64,000 nucleotides of DNA from VAZQ01 sp963712565 (GTDB taxonomy: Bacteria; Pseudomonadota; Alphaproteobacteria; Rhizobiales; Xanthobacteraceae), in assembly GCA_963712565.1 (NCBI GenBank), contig CAVQIP010000052.1:62001-126000 (forward strand). The letters are read 5' to 3'. Below, one piece after another: positions 43,489-52,955 of this stretch. The notes beneath the pieces were generated by a model. The model did no database searches and was not told the DNA's origin. It was given only the letters and a program-made list of their open reading frames with translations. The position numbers and the translations under genes were made by a program. Position 1 is the first letter of the stretch; the number at the start of each line of letters is the position of its first letter.

Positions 43489-44988
43489 ATGGACATTCTC
43501 ACCGTCGAGGGGTTGAGCAAGAGCTTCACGGGCTTGAGCGCGTTGTGCGACGTTTCGCTGACGCTGCGGCCGGGCGAAATCCGTGCGATCTGCGGCGAAA
43601 ACGGTGCCGGCAAGAGCACGTTGGTGAAATTGCTGATGGGTATTTTCGCGCCCGACGCCGGCTCGATCGCGATCGACGGCGTGCGCCAGACGATCCGCGG
43701 CCCGCGCCACGCGCAGGCGCTGGGCCTTGGACTTGTCGCCCAGGAGCTCAGCCTCGCGCCGCGCCTCTCCATCCTCGACAATATCTGGCTCGGCAGCGCC
43801 GATGTCCCGGTGTTTCACCGCCGCCGCGACTTGCGCCAGCGCGCTCGCGACGCGCTCGCGACCTTGGGCGCGGGTGCCTGGGATCTCGACCTGCCCGTGA
43901 GCGCGCTCAGCATCGGCCAGCAGCAGCTCGTCGAAATCGCGCGCCTGCTCGCGCGCAATACCCGGCTGCTGATTCTCGACGAGCCCACCGCGACCCTGAC
44001 CGACAGCGAGATCGCGCGTATCCTCGAGGTGCTCAAGGCGCTCAGGGCGCAGGGGCACGCGATCCTCTATATCAGCCATCGCCTGGGCGAGGTGTTCGAG
44101 CTCTGCGACAGCGTCACGGTCTTGCGCAACGGCGAGCATGTCGCGACCAAAGTGGTCCGCGACATCACGCGCGAGCAGCTGATCGAGCTGATGCTCGGCC
44201 GCCCGTTCGGCGACATGTATCCGGGTTCGGCAGCGGCGCCGCAGGCGGGCGACGTCCTCGTGGTCGATGGACTCGTCGTTCCCGGCATCGTCCATCAGGT
44301 GTCGCTGGCCGCGCCGCGCGGGAAAATTCTCTGCATCGCCGGGCAGATCGGCTCCGGCGCCAAGGAGGTGACGCGCGCGCTCGCCGGTCTCGTGCCCGAC
44401 GCCAGCGGCCGCGTGAGCATCGACGGCAGGCCTCTGCGGCTCGGCTCGGTGCCACACTGCGTTGCACGCGGCGTCGTGTTCCTGTCCGAGGATCGTGCCG
44501 CCGAAGGCATCTTCCACCAGCGTAGCGTGCTCGAAAACCTTGTCGCCGGCAGTTTCGGCGCGCATACGCGCCTCGGCGTCCTGGACTGGCGGCAGCTCGA
44601 GCGCGTCGCCCGGGGCCGCGCCGAACGGGTTGCGGTCGATCAGCGCCGTCTCGCCGCCGCCGCTGCCAAGCTGAGCGGCGGGAACCAGCAGAAGCTGTTG
44701 TTCGGCCGTGCGATCGAGCGATCTCGGCCCGGCGTGCTGTTGATGAACGAGCCCACGCGCGGCATCGACGTTGGCGCTCGCGCCGACATCTATCGGATCA
44801 TGCGTGAATTGTGCTCGCTCGGTTACGCCTTGATCATGACTTCCTCGGAGCTCGAAGAGGTCGTCGGCATCGCCGACATCGTCGTGACCATGTACCGCGG
44901 CCGGACCGTCGCGCGCTACGAGCGCCAATCGATCGCGATGGCGCGTATTCTCGCCGATATCACCCATCCAGTGCAGGCGGCGGCATGA
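43489..44988 (+). CDS. Ribose-type ABC transporter ATPase (two nucleotide-binding domains)
   Basis: A 499-residue RbsA-like protein with two ATPase halves. The first has Walker A GENGAGKST at residues 37-45, signature LSIGQQQLVEI and Walker B LLILDEPTA. The second has the usual degenerate P-loop (GQIGSGAKEV) but intact signature LSGGNQQKLLFGRAI and LLMNEPTRG. This asymmetry is normal for sugar importers of this type. Its stop overlaps the next permease start (ATGA). It energises import with the binding protein at 42250-43272 and permeases at 44985-46955. Confidence 0.93.
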   Translation: MDILTVEGLSKSFTGLSALCDVSLTLRPGEIRAICGENGAGKSTLVKLLMGIFAPDAGSIAIDGVRQTIRGPRHAQALGLGLVAQELSLAPRLSILDNIWLGSADVPVFHRRRDLRQRARDALATLGAGAWDLDLPVSALSIGQQQLVEIARLLARNTRLLILDEPTATLTDSEIARILEVLKALRAQGHAILYISHRLGEVFELCDSVTVLRNGEHVATKVVRDITREQLIELMLGRPFGDMYPGSAAAPQAGDVLVVDGLVVPGIVHQVSLAAPRGKILCIAGQIGSGAKEVTRALAGLVPDASGRVSIDGRPLRLGSVPHCVARGVVFLSEDRAAEGIFHQRSVLENLVAGSFGAHTRLGVLDWRQLERVARGRAERVAVDQRRLAAAAAKLSGGNQQKLLFGRAIERSRPGVLLMNEPTRGIDVGARADIYRIMRELCSLGYALIMTSSELEEVVGIADIVVTMYRGRTVARYERQSIAMARILADITHPVQAAA

Positions 44989-45986
44989 GCCGGCCGGCCG
45001 AGTCGCCGATCGCGGACCGTGCGCTTGCATCCGGCGCGCATGCGCGGCCGCACGTCGCCGCCGCTGAGCGGCGCAACTATGTCGCCGTCGTTCGGGCCGC
45101 CGTTCTGCTCGCTCTGGCCGCGGTCGCCCTGACCACGCCCGGTTTCCTGTCGCGACCCAGCATGCTCTCGCTGTTGACCACCGTCTCCTTCATCGGATGC
45201 GTCGCGGTCGGGATGACGCTGATCACCATCAGCGGGAACATCATGTCGTTCTCTCTCGGCGCGCTCACCGGGGCGACCGCGATGATTTTCGTTCTGACGG
45301 CCAATTGGGGCGGCTTTGCCTGCGGACTCGCGGCGGCGCTCGCCTTCGCTGGCCTGATCAATGCGCTGCAAGGCTTTTTGATCGGCTGGCTGCGGGCCAA
45401 CCCTATCATCGTCAGCATCGCGGCGCTGGCGCTGATCTATGGGGTCGCGGAAGCCTTTGCCGAGCACGGCACCATCTACGCGGCGGCGGGAACGAGCTAC
45501 GGCGGCTTCAAAGGCAGGATCGCAGGCGTTCCGGTCGAATTCGCGGTGCTGCTCGCGGTTGCCGCGCTCGCGCAGTTCATCCTGTCGTTCACCGCCTTCG
45601 GTCGTGATCTTTTCCTTGTCGGCGCGAGCTTTCGCGCCGCCGAGGCGGTCGGCGTGCGCACCTGGCGGGCGATCACCGGCGCCTATCTCTGGGCCGGCCT
45701 GTTCACGGCGCCGGCCGGGATCATGCTCGCGATCCGCTACGACGCCGCCAGCATGAACTACGGCATCGGCTACGAATACGACGCCATCGCCGCGGTGCTG
45801 GTCGGCGGCACCGTCATCAAGGGCGGTGAGGGGTCGGCGCTGCGGACGCTCGCTGGCGCGATCATCATCGGCATCATTCAGGTGGTGCTGGTGCTGCAGG
45901 GCCTGCGCACCGAGTGGCAGTATCTGATCGCGGGGCTCATCGTGCTCGGCGTGATCGCGTTGCAGACGCAGGGCACGCGGGACTGA
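44985..45986 (+). CDS. Ribose-type ABC transporter permease 1
   Basis: A 333-residue inner-membrane protein of the RbsC/AraH family with about nine membrane helices; family marks include GMTLITISGNIMSFSLGALTG, GFLIGWLRANPIIVSIAAL and YDAIAAVLVGGTVIKGGEGS. The start is ATG 44985, overlapping the ATPase stop. A second permease of the same family follows after three bases, so the channel is likely a heterodimer. Confidence 0.92.
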   Translation: MSRPAESPIADRALASGAHARPHVAAAERRNYVAVVRAAVLLALAAVALTTPGFLSRPSMLSLLTTVSFIGCVAVGMTLITISGNIMSFSLGALTGATAMIFVLTANWGGFACGLAAALAFAGLINALQGFLIGWLRANPIIVSIAALALIYGVAEAFAEHGTIYAAAGTSYGGFKGRIAGVPVEFAVLLAVAALAQFILSFTAFGRDLFLVGASFRAAEAVGVRTWRAITGAYLWAGLFTAPAGIMLAIRYDAASMNYGIGYEYDAIAAVLVGGTVIKGGEGSALRTLAGAIIIGIIQVVLVLQGLRTEWQYLIAGLIVLGVIALQTQGTRD

Positions 45987-45989
45987 CGG

Positions 45990-46955
45990 ATGAAACGCTC
46001 GCTGCGACATGATCCGCATGCGCGTCCGCTGCTCATCCTGGCGGCCTGCATTCTCGGCCTCACCCTGATCGACGCAAGGGATTTCCTCACGCCGGCCACC
46101 GCGTCCTCGACCTTCGAGACCTTCGCCACCATCGGCCTCGTGGCGCTTGGGCTCGGTCTCACCATGATGATCCGCGAGTTCGATCTCTCCGTCGTCGGCA
46201 TGTACAGCATGGCCGGTTGCATCGCCGTGGTCATGGGCGCCGACAATGCGTGGCTGGGCCTTGTTTGTGCGCTGGCGGCGGGCCTGGCCGGGGGAATGGC
46301 GCAGGGATGGATCATCGTGCGGCTGCGGCTCGGCTCGGTCGGCGTGACGCTCGGAGGACTCTTGGTCTTCGCCGGCATCGCCTATGTCGTCACCGAGAAC
46401 CGCGCATTGCCGTACGACAATATGGCGGTCGCGCTCGCCCTGAGCGCGCCCATCGGCGTCGTCTTTTCGATCCGCAGCCTGATCGCCATCGCGATCTTCG
46501 TCATCGCCGCCCTGGTCATCGGCCTGACCCGCTATGGCCGCGACATCATCGCGATCGGGAGCGACCGGCGGGCGGCGATGACGGCCGGCGTCGACGTCGA
46601 CGGGCTCGTCATCGGCATCTTCGGCTTTTCCGGATTCTGCGCCGCCCTGTCCGGGGCGCTGCTGAGCTACAGCCTGGCGTCGGCCTCGCCGGCGGGCTTG
46701 TCCGACGTGATCGTTCCCGCGGCGGCGGCCGCGATCCTCGGCGGCGTGTCGCTCGCCGGCGGCACGGGGCGTCCGCTCGGGATCGCCATGGGCGTTCTCA
46801 GCCTCGCCGTGCTGCGGGCCGGCTTCAACGCGGTCGGCGCGCCGCCCTACGTCAACGAGGTCGCGATGGGCGCCATTCTCCTGATCGTGGCTGTCCTGGA
46901 TGGCGCTTATCTCGCACGGCGCTTGTCGTCGCTGGCGCGCATGCGCGCCGATTGA
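45990..46955 (+). CDS. Ribose-type ABC transporter permease 2
   Basis: A 321-residue RbsC-family permease, second of the pair. Signatures: GLGLTMMIREFDLSVVGMYS, LRLGSVGVTLGGLLVFAGI, and the ATPase-contact loop after the fifth helix, RYGRDIIAIGSDRRAAMTAGV. It lies three bases after permease 1. It completes the four-gene importer. The acyl-CoA-dehydrogenase-like gene 48 bases downstream on the same strand may be co-transcribed and could act on the imported compound. Confidence 0.91.
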   Translation: MKRSLRHDPHARPLLILAACILGLTLIDARDFLTPATASSTFETFATIGLVALGLGLTMMIREFDLSVVGMYSMAGCIAVVMGADNAWLGLVCALAAGLAGGMAQGWIIVRLRLGSVGVTLGGLLVFAGIAYVVTENRALPYDNMAVALALSAPIGVVFSIRSLIAIAIFVIAALVIGLTRYGRDIIAIGSDRRAAMTAGVDVDGLVIGIFGFSGFCAALSGALLSYSLASASPAGLSDVIVPAAAAAILGGVSLAGGTGRPLGIAMGVLSLAVLRAGFNAVGAPPYVNEVAMGAILLIVAVLDGAYLARRLSSLARMRAD

Positions 46956-47003
46956 CCGGCGTGACCAATGCGCCACAATGGCGATGAGCCAGTGGGAGAT
47001 GCG

Positions 47004-48197
47004 ATGCTGGAACGACCCTCTGCGCAGCAGGCGAGCGCGAGCGACTGCATCGCGCGCGCTCGCTCACTCGGCGGCCTGATCGAGGCGCACGCCGCGCGCG
47101 CCGAGCGCGAGCGGGAAATCGCCCCCGAAGTTCTCGCCGCGCTGCACGACGCGCGGCTGTTCCGCATGCTGATTCCGACAAGCTGCGACGGCCTGGAAGG
47201 CGATCCCGCAACCTTCATGCAGGCGATCGAGGAACTCGCCAAGGCCGACGGCAGCACGGCCTGGTGCGTGGTTCAGGCCTGCGGCTGCTCCATGGCGGCG
47301 GCCTATGTCGCGCCTGCGGTGGCGCGCAAGATTTTCGGGCCGGCGCGCGCGGTGATGGCCTGGGGCCCGGTGGGACCGAACGCCAAGGCCATGCTGGTCG
47401 AGGGCGGCTACCGGGCGTCGGGGAGCTGGAGCTTCGCCAGCGGTATCAAGCATGCCGACTGGCTCGGCTGTCACTGTCCCGTGGTGGAGCCCGATGGCAG
47501 CCCGCGGCTTGGCCCCGACGGCAAGCCGGCCGAGCGCACCATGCTGATCCCGAAAGCAAGCGCCGAGGTCAACGACATCTGGCGCGTGGTCGGCCTCAAG
47601 GGTACAGGCAGCGACAACTACGCGATCGACGACCTGTTCGTGCCCGACGCCTACACCTTCACGCGCGAATCCGCCGCCGACCGGCGCGAGAGCGGCCCGC
47701 TCTATCGCTTCACCACGTTCCATCTCTACGGCACCGGATTTGCGGCCATCGCGCTCGGACTGGCGCGCGCATCGCTCGATGCCTTCGTCGCGTTGGCGGC
47801 AACCAAGGTGCCGAAGACCAAGACCTTCGTGCTGCGCGACAATGCCGTCATCCAGTCGCAGGTCGCGCTCGCCGAGGCGAAGCTCGCGTCGGCGAGGAGC
47901 TATCTCATGCAGATATTGCAGCAGAGCTGGGAGACCGCCGTGCAGGGCGACGCGCTCGCGCTGTCGCAGCGCGCCACGCTCAAGCTCGCCGGCACCTACG
48001 CCGTGCACCAGGCGAAGGATGTCGTCGACACTGTCTATCACGCCGCCGGCGCGACCGCGATCTTCGAGAGCAATCCGTTCGAGCGCCGCTTCCGCGACGT
48101 GCACACCGTGATCCAGCAGGTACAGGCGCAGTTCGCCAATTTCGAGATGGTGGGGCAGGTGCTGCTGGGACTGCCGAGCCCGTCGAAATTGATTTAG
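47004..48197 (+). CDS. Acyl-CoA-dehydrogenase-like flavin monooxygenase (HpaH/DszC group)
   Basis: A 397-residue flavoprotein of the acyl-CoA dehydrogenase fold. In its N-terminal helical part occurs REIAPEVLAALHDARLFRMLIP; the mid-domain has SGSWSFASGIKHADWLGCHC, LKGTGSDNYAIDDLFVP; the C-terminal helix bundle has HQAKDVVDTVYHAAGATAIFE. These are features of the oxygenase branch (4-hydroxyphenylacetate or dibenzothiophene monooxygenase, IBA-type N-oxygenases), which lacks the acyl-CoA base. ATG 47004 with GTGGGAG is preferred over ATG 46968. Probably part of the sugar-type importer operon. Confidence 0.82.
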   Translation: MLERPSAQQASASDCIARARSLGGLIEAHAARAEREREIAPEVLAALHDARLFRMLIPTSCDGLEGDPATFMQAIEELAKADGSTAWCVVQACGCSMAAAYVAPAVARKIFGPARAVMAWGPVGPNAKAMLVEGGYRASGSWSFASGIKHADWLGCHCPVVEPDGSPRLGPDGKPAERTMLIPKASAEVNDIWRVVGLKGTGSDNYAIDDLFVPDAYTFTRESAADRRESGPLYRFTTFHLYGTGFAAIALGLARASLDAFVALAATKVPKTKTFVLRDNAVIQSQVALAEAKLASARSYLMQILQQSWETAVQGDALALSQRATLKLAGTYAVHQAKDVVDTVYHAAGATAIFESNPFERRFRDVHTVIQQVQAQFANFEMVGQVLLGLPSPSKLI

Positions 48198-48219
48198 GTC
48201 GTTGACAGTGCAGCGAGCT

Positions 48220-48345
48220 CAACCTCTCCCCGCTTGCGGGGAGAGGTCGACGCGCAGAGCGCGTCGGGTGAGGGGGCCTCTCCAAGGCCTGAATGTCTCG
48301 GAGCGTCCCCTCACCGCGGCCCTCTCCCCGCAAGCGAGGAAACGG
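48220..48345. repeat. Intergenic repeat (CCTCTCCCCGCTTGCGGGGAGAGGT type)
   Basis: A strong palindrome, CCTCTCCCCGCTTGCGGGGAGAGG, starts the element, followed by GACGCGC...GCGTC and GGGTGAGGGGG; the right side has the counterpart CCCCTCACCGCGGCCCTCTCCCCGCAAGCGAGG. It lies between the convergent flavoprotein and isochorismatase genes, so it could stop transcription from both sides. A second repeat family in this genome, distinct from the GTCATCC type. Confidence 0.75.
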
Positions 48346-48373
48346 CCGCGTATCGAGTTCGCGGTGGCTCCGG

Positions 48374-49150
48374 TCAAAAATTCGCCGCCAGTTTGGGCTT
48401 CGGGGCGGGCGCGGCCGAGCCCTTCGGCAGATCGAACATGCCGCTGGGCAGGCTGTCGAAGAACGCCAGCACTTCGGAGGTCTTCACCACGTCGGCGTAT
48501 TTCGCGTTCATGTCGCAGAGATTGATCGCGTGGCTCGCCTGCGAGCGGTCGAAGCAGCCCTCTTCCGCTAGCGCGATGCGATAGTTGAGGCTGAACGCGT
48601 CGAGCACGGTCGCGCGCACGCAGCCCGATGTGGTCGTGCCGGTCACGATCACGCTGTCGCAGCCCAGCAGCGTGAGATAGCTCGCCATATTGGTGCCGAA
48701 GAAGCCGGACGGCTTCTGCTTCAACACCACGATGTCCTGCGGCGCCGGCGCGATCTCGGCGACGATTTCGTTGCCGTTGACGTTGGTGGCGGGTTTGCTG
48801 GTCATATCTTCGTCGGAGCGGCCGTTCTTCCAGGTCCAGCTCCCGCTGTCCCAATTGTCCTCGCGCCGGACGCCGGTGGTGTAGATCACCGGGATGCCCT
48901 TGCTGTGCGCTTTGTCGATCAACGACTTGAGATAGGGCATGGCTGTCCAGGCGTCCTCGCCGCAGGAATTGCGCCAGCGCTTGATCGATTCGAGGATCGG
49001 CATCGGGCGCTCGTCGCAGAACGCGTAGTTCACATCGATGATCAGCAGCGCCGGCCGCTTGCCGAAGCCGCCGCGTGCGCCGTAACCCGACGTCTCGAAC
49101 ACCGCCTTGTCACGCTCGGTGAGGAATTTGTTCCAGATGGGCTCTGACAT
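48374..49150 (-). CDS. Isochorismatase-family cysteine hydrolase (N-carbamoylsarcosine amidase-like)
   Basis: A 258-residue hydrolase. The catalytic Asp is in ALLIIDVNYAFCDE, a Lys region is VVLKQKPSGFFGTN, and the nucleophile Cys is in TGTTTSGCVRATVLDA, the last preceded by the usual cis-peptide-forming pattern. The length and long N-terminal extension fit amidases acting on N-carbamoyl compounds more than small isochorismatases. ATG 49150 has GAAGAGCA upstream. The nearby hydantoinase genes at 32-36 kb make a ring-opening then carbamoyl-cleavage route possible, but the genes are far apart. Confidence 0.88.
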   Translation of the reverse strand: MSEPIWNKFLTERDKAVFETSGYGARGGFGKRPALLIIDVNYAFCDERPMPILESIKRWRNSCGEDAWTAMPYLKSLIDKAHSKGIPVIYTTGVRREDNWDSGSWTWKNGRSDEDMTSKPATNVNGNEIVAEIAPAPQDIVVLKQKPSGFFGTNMASYLTLLGCDSVIVTGTTTSGCVRATVLDAFSLNYRIALAEEGCFDRSQASHAINLCDMNAKYADVVKTSEVLAFFDSLPSGMFDLPKGSAAPAPKPKLAANF

Positions 49151-49202
49151 GATTTGCTCTTCCCGGTTTCTGCTGTTGCTAGAGTTGCTCGACTTGATCC
49201 GC

Positions 49203-49823
49203 TCACAGCCTCGCACGCACGCTCTCGACGAAGCTCATGTCGATGATCTCCTCGTATTTAACGTCGGTCTTGAGGATATTGGCCTCGCGCACCACGGCGC
49301 TGCCGGTGGCCCAGGCTTGCTTGCTGATCATGCCGTCCTTGCTCCACATCTCGTCCTTGAACGAGCGGTCGAGCGTCGCCTTGAGGTCCTCGAGCGCCAT
49401 GGTCGGGAATTGCTTCTTGGCGATCTCGGCGGCTTCGTTGGGATTGGCGTAGAGGAATTTCAGTCCCTTCACCATTCCCTTGACGAAGCCGCGCACCACC
49501 TCGGGCTCCTTCTGGATGGAATCGAGGCGGACATTGATGGTGGAGTAGGCGTAAGGACCGAGCTCTTTCGGCACGTTGAAGAACGGCTCGCTCCAGATGT
49601 TTTGACGAATTCCCTGGGTGATCATGGGTTCGGTGCTGTTGCCGATCACGGCTGGTCCGGCCCTGACGGCAGCGGGGACGGCGAGTTGGGCACCTCGATC
49701 AGGGTGACGTCGCGCTTGGCGTCGAGTGACCGGCGCGAGCGCATTAAAGACGCCGGTCGGCGTCTTGAACGTCATGCTGATGTCGTCGACGCAAAGCTTC
49801 GGGGCCGAGGACGACATGCGCAC
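49203..49823 (-). pseudogene. Chimeric remnant: ABC ATPase start fused to a NitT/TauT binding-protein C-terminus
   Basis: The 206-codon frame is built from two unrelated parts. Codons 1-33 (APKLCVDDISMTFKTPTGVF) are the first strands of a NitT/TauT-type ABC ATPase, before its Walker A. From about codon 58 (VIGNSTEPMITQGI) to the end (SFVESVRARL) it is the C-terminal half of a NMT1-like substrate-binding protein. Between them, codons 34-57 read as nonsense, while another frame there gives KRDVTLIEVPNS, a binding-protein motif, so the junction also holds a frameshift. A deletion across an importer operon, or a misassembly, would explain it. It lies 52 bases upstream of the isochorismatase gene. 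A working product is unlikely. Confidence 0.75.
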
Positions 49824-50088
49824 TCCGGATGACCGTGTCGAGCACGGAATTCCCCAATCCCCCCGAACTATAACGCAAAAGGCATGTCAGCCACCATCGC
49901 CGTTTACGTGTGTCCACGCCGGGGCAATCGCGGTTCCAAGCCGCCGCCGATGACGGCGGATTATCCCGTGTGCATATGCTTTCGGCAGGGGAGGAACTCT
50001 CGGATCGACGTTTGCGCCGGGATGTCGGCGATCAGATGCGTCGACGGTCATGCGAGAGATTTCGGCTCGCTCGATCCAGCGCGCGCGT

Positions 50089-51580
50089 TCAGAGCGCGTC
50101 GGCGTACATCCGCTTGTAGTGTCGGTACCACGAGCTTTGGAAAACCTCGTCCGGGTCGTGCCGCCGCTTCAGCCGCAGGAACTCGGCCATGGGCGGGTGA
50201 CAGGCCTCGACCTGGGCGCGGCTCGCCCAGCGGTGATAGGTCAGGAAATAGCTCCCGCCGTGGGCCATGGCGCGGTCGATCAGGCGACGGAAATCGTCCG
50301 CGGCCTTGCGGATGCCGTCGTCGCTGTGCTCCACGTGCAGATTCATGACGGTGCAAATCCAGGGCTCGCGCGCCCAGGCAAGAACACTTTCCTGGTCGCG
50401 CTCGATAAGGCGGATCGTTCCGTAGATCAGCTGCACATCGTGCTGTCGGAAATCCGCGCGCACGGCCGCGAGAAACGAAGCCAAAGCCGGGCGCGGGACG
50501 TAGAGCTCGGTGATCATCTCGGTGCCCTTGTGCGAAGCCCCGAGGCGGCGGTCCAACTCGGCGTGGTAGTCGTCGATGTAGACGCTGAGCTGGCTGGTGT
50601 CGGACCAGTACCGCTGTCCCGACGTGGAGAGATAGTAGGAAGTATAGGCGTCGTAGGCGGCGCGCGTATCCGCGTGGGAGAGATGGTACAGCTCGCCCCA
50701 GCGCGCCTGCGACAATTCTTTTTGCTCCGCCGGCATCGGCGCATCGGGAGGCAGCGGGCGATAACAGGAGAACACCCCCTTGCGCAGGTAGGTGTCCGAG
50801 GACGCGTCGGTCGAGAACTGGCAATCGCCATAGAGATAGCCGTCCGCGATGCGCTCCGCGAAGGCCGGCATGAGATCGTCGGTGTCGATGATCCGCACGA
50901 TGCGCTCGAGCTTGGTGCGCCGCATCAGCCGCAACCGCACGCGGGTGACGACGCCGAACAGGCCGTAGCCGCCGATCGCGAGGCGGAAGAGCTCGCTGTT
51001 CTCGGTTCGGCTGCAGGTGCGCACCTTGCCGTCGGCGTCCATCAGGGTGAACGACTCGATGTCGCCGATGATGGGACGCAGGGCAAGCCCGCGACCGTGG
51101 ATGTTGGCGGCGAGCGCGCCGCCGAGGCGTGAGCCGGTCGGCGCCGGTCTGCTTCTGGATGATGCCCCAGGCCGGCGTCCGCCCCTGTTGCATGGCGATC
51201 AAACCCTGGATCAGGTCCGGCCACTGGATGCCGGCCTCGGCTTCGACCACGCCCCGCTCGGCGTCGAGCCCGACGATCCGTCGCATCGGCCGGGTGTCGA
51301 GCAGGACCGCGTCGGTGGCGAATTGCTGGCCGCCCATGGCGTGCCGACCGCCTGCCACGCTGACCTGCTTGCCCTCGGTGCGCGCCGCCGCTAGCGCCGC
51401 CTGGAGCGCGGCCTCCGAATCGACCGCGACGACGCGGTCGACGTGGGTCGCATTGAGCTGGGAATGGATGTCGTTGACCACGACGCTCGCGGCGTCCGTC
51501 CGCCTCGACGCATAGGGCGCCAGCGCGAGACCGGCGGCCGTCCCCGTCATAGTGCGAAGAAACTCGCGTCGTGTCGGCAT
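50089..51580 (-). pseudogene. FAD-binding (PCMH/VAO-type) oxidoreductase, interrupted by one +1 frameshift
   Basis: About 496 residues after joining two frames. The N-terminus has a twin-arginine signal (TRREFLRTMTGTAAG), then the FAD-binding PCMH part: VAVDSEAALQAALAAARTEG, SVAGGRHAMGGQQF, WPDLIQGLIAMQQG. Near 51127 one surplus base breaks the frame within LTLGGALAANIHGRG; the second frame continues IGGYGLFGVVTRVRLRL and ends KRMYADAL at 50089. Such periplasmic flavoproteins oxidise alcohols, sugars or lactones. Both halves seem conserved, so the break may be an artefact. Upstream lie 180 bases to the Tct-type gene. Confidence 0.8.
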
Positions 51581-51760
51581 GGTTTGCCCGCCTCTAATCT
51601 TGCCTCGGGCGTTCCCGACAAGTGTCGCGGTCGAGGGCGCCGCGGTTCATGCGCGGCCCGGGTTTAACTGGGGGATCGTCGCCGGACCCATGGGCCCCCG
51701 GCTTGAGCGGCTAAATCCCGTGATCATTGGAAGGCGTGCGCGGTGGGCCGAGCGCTCGCG

Positions 51761-52751
51761 TCACTTCGCCTCGACATTGGCCGCCTTGAGGATGGGCGAC
51801 CAGCGCGCGATTTCGGCCCGCACGAAGGCATCGAACTTCGCCGGCGTGCGCTCGTCCTTCGCCGGGATCGAGCCGCCGAGATTGGCCAGCCGGTCCTTAA
51901 CGCCGGGATCGTCCAGCGCCTGGTCGAGCGCGCGCGCGAGCTTGTCGACGACGTCCTTCGGCGTGCCCTTGGGCGCGAAAATGCCGGCCCAGATGCTCAT
52001 CTGGTAGTTGACCCCGGCCTCCTTGGCCGTGGGCACGTTGGGAAGTACGCCCAGGCGCTCGCCGGAGGAAACGCCGTACGCCTTGATCGCTCCGCCGGTG
52101 ATTTGCGGGGCCACGCTGACGGCCTGCTCGCAGAAGAAGTCGACGTGCCCGCCGATCAGGTCGTTCATCGCCGGGCCGGTGCCGCGATAGGCCACCAGGC
52201 TCGGCTGCACTCCGGCCTGCGAGGTGAAAAGCAGGCATGCCATGTGCGACGACGAGCCGATGCCGCCATGCGCCTGTTTCACGCTGGCGCCGTTCTTCTT
52301 CAGATAGTCCACGAATTCGCGCAGGTCCTTAGCCGGGAAATCCTTCTTCGCAACGATGACGGCGGGTGCATGCACGGTGAAGCCGATCGGCTCGAAATCG
52401 CGCTCGGAATCGTATTTCACATTCGGCGTGAGCACCGGGGCGGAGACGTGCGACCCCATGCTGCCGGCGAGCAGGGTATAGCCGTCGGGCTGCGCGGCTG
52501 CCACGCGCGCGCTGCCGATCGTGCCGCCGGCGCCGCCGACATTCTCGATGACCATGGTCTGCCCGAGGATTTTTCCCATCTGCTCGGTCACGATGCGCGC
52601 CACCACGTCGCTCGGGCCGCCGGCGGGGAAAGGTACCACCACGGTGATCGGCCGCGAGGGATAGTTCTGCGCCCGCGCGTCCCACGGCGCGGCAGCGATG
52701 ACCATGGCTGTGAGGCCAGACGAGTCCGTTCAACGTCACCGCACGCCACAT
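51761..52751 (-). CDS. TctC/Bug-family substrate-binding protein (possible frameshift in signal peptide)
   Basis: The mature part is a complete Bug-type periplasmic binding protein: NYPSRPITVVVPFPAGGPSD, GAGGTIGSARVAAAQPDGYTL, GIGSSSHMACLLF, GVLPNVPTAKEAG. Read in one frame, the start would be ATG 52705 (MVIAAAPWDARAQ), which lacks a basic N-region and a ribosome site. A better start is ATG 52751, preceded by GGGAGGG, giving MWRAVTLNG; but one surplus base around 52724 separates it from the rest. Joined, it makes a normal signal peptide. No TctA/TctB membrane genes are near, which is usual for this expanded family. Ligand unknown, often a carboxylate. Confidence 0.85.
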
Positions 52752-52832
52752 GTCACAACCCTCCCGTCTTGTCGGCTTCCCTCCCGTCGCCTCAGAGCGC
52801 ACGGAAGTCTTCTCATGTTTCCACTTGCTGAG

Positions 52833-52932
52833 CTGTCATCATCCGCAAGCGGATGATCCAGTAGTCACTAGTCTTGACTGTCGGCCGTGCCGTCTCGGAC
52901 TACTGGATGCCCGCCTGCGCGGGCATGACAGC
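52833..52932. repeat. Intergenic palindromic repeat, diverged GTCATCC type
   Basis: CTGTCATCATCCGCAAGCGGATGATCCAGTAG at the left mirrors CTACTGGATGCCCGCCTGCGCGGGCATGACAG at the right (outer arms CTGTCAT/ATGACAG and CCAGTAG/CTACTGG). The middle is not shared with the other copies. It lies between the Tct-type gene start and the alcohol dehydrogenase end. Confidence 0.75.
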
Positions 52933-52955
52933 GGGGGCTGGCCGCGAGCGAAACA

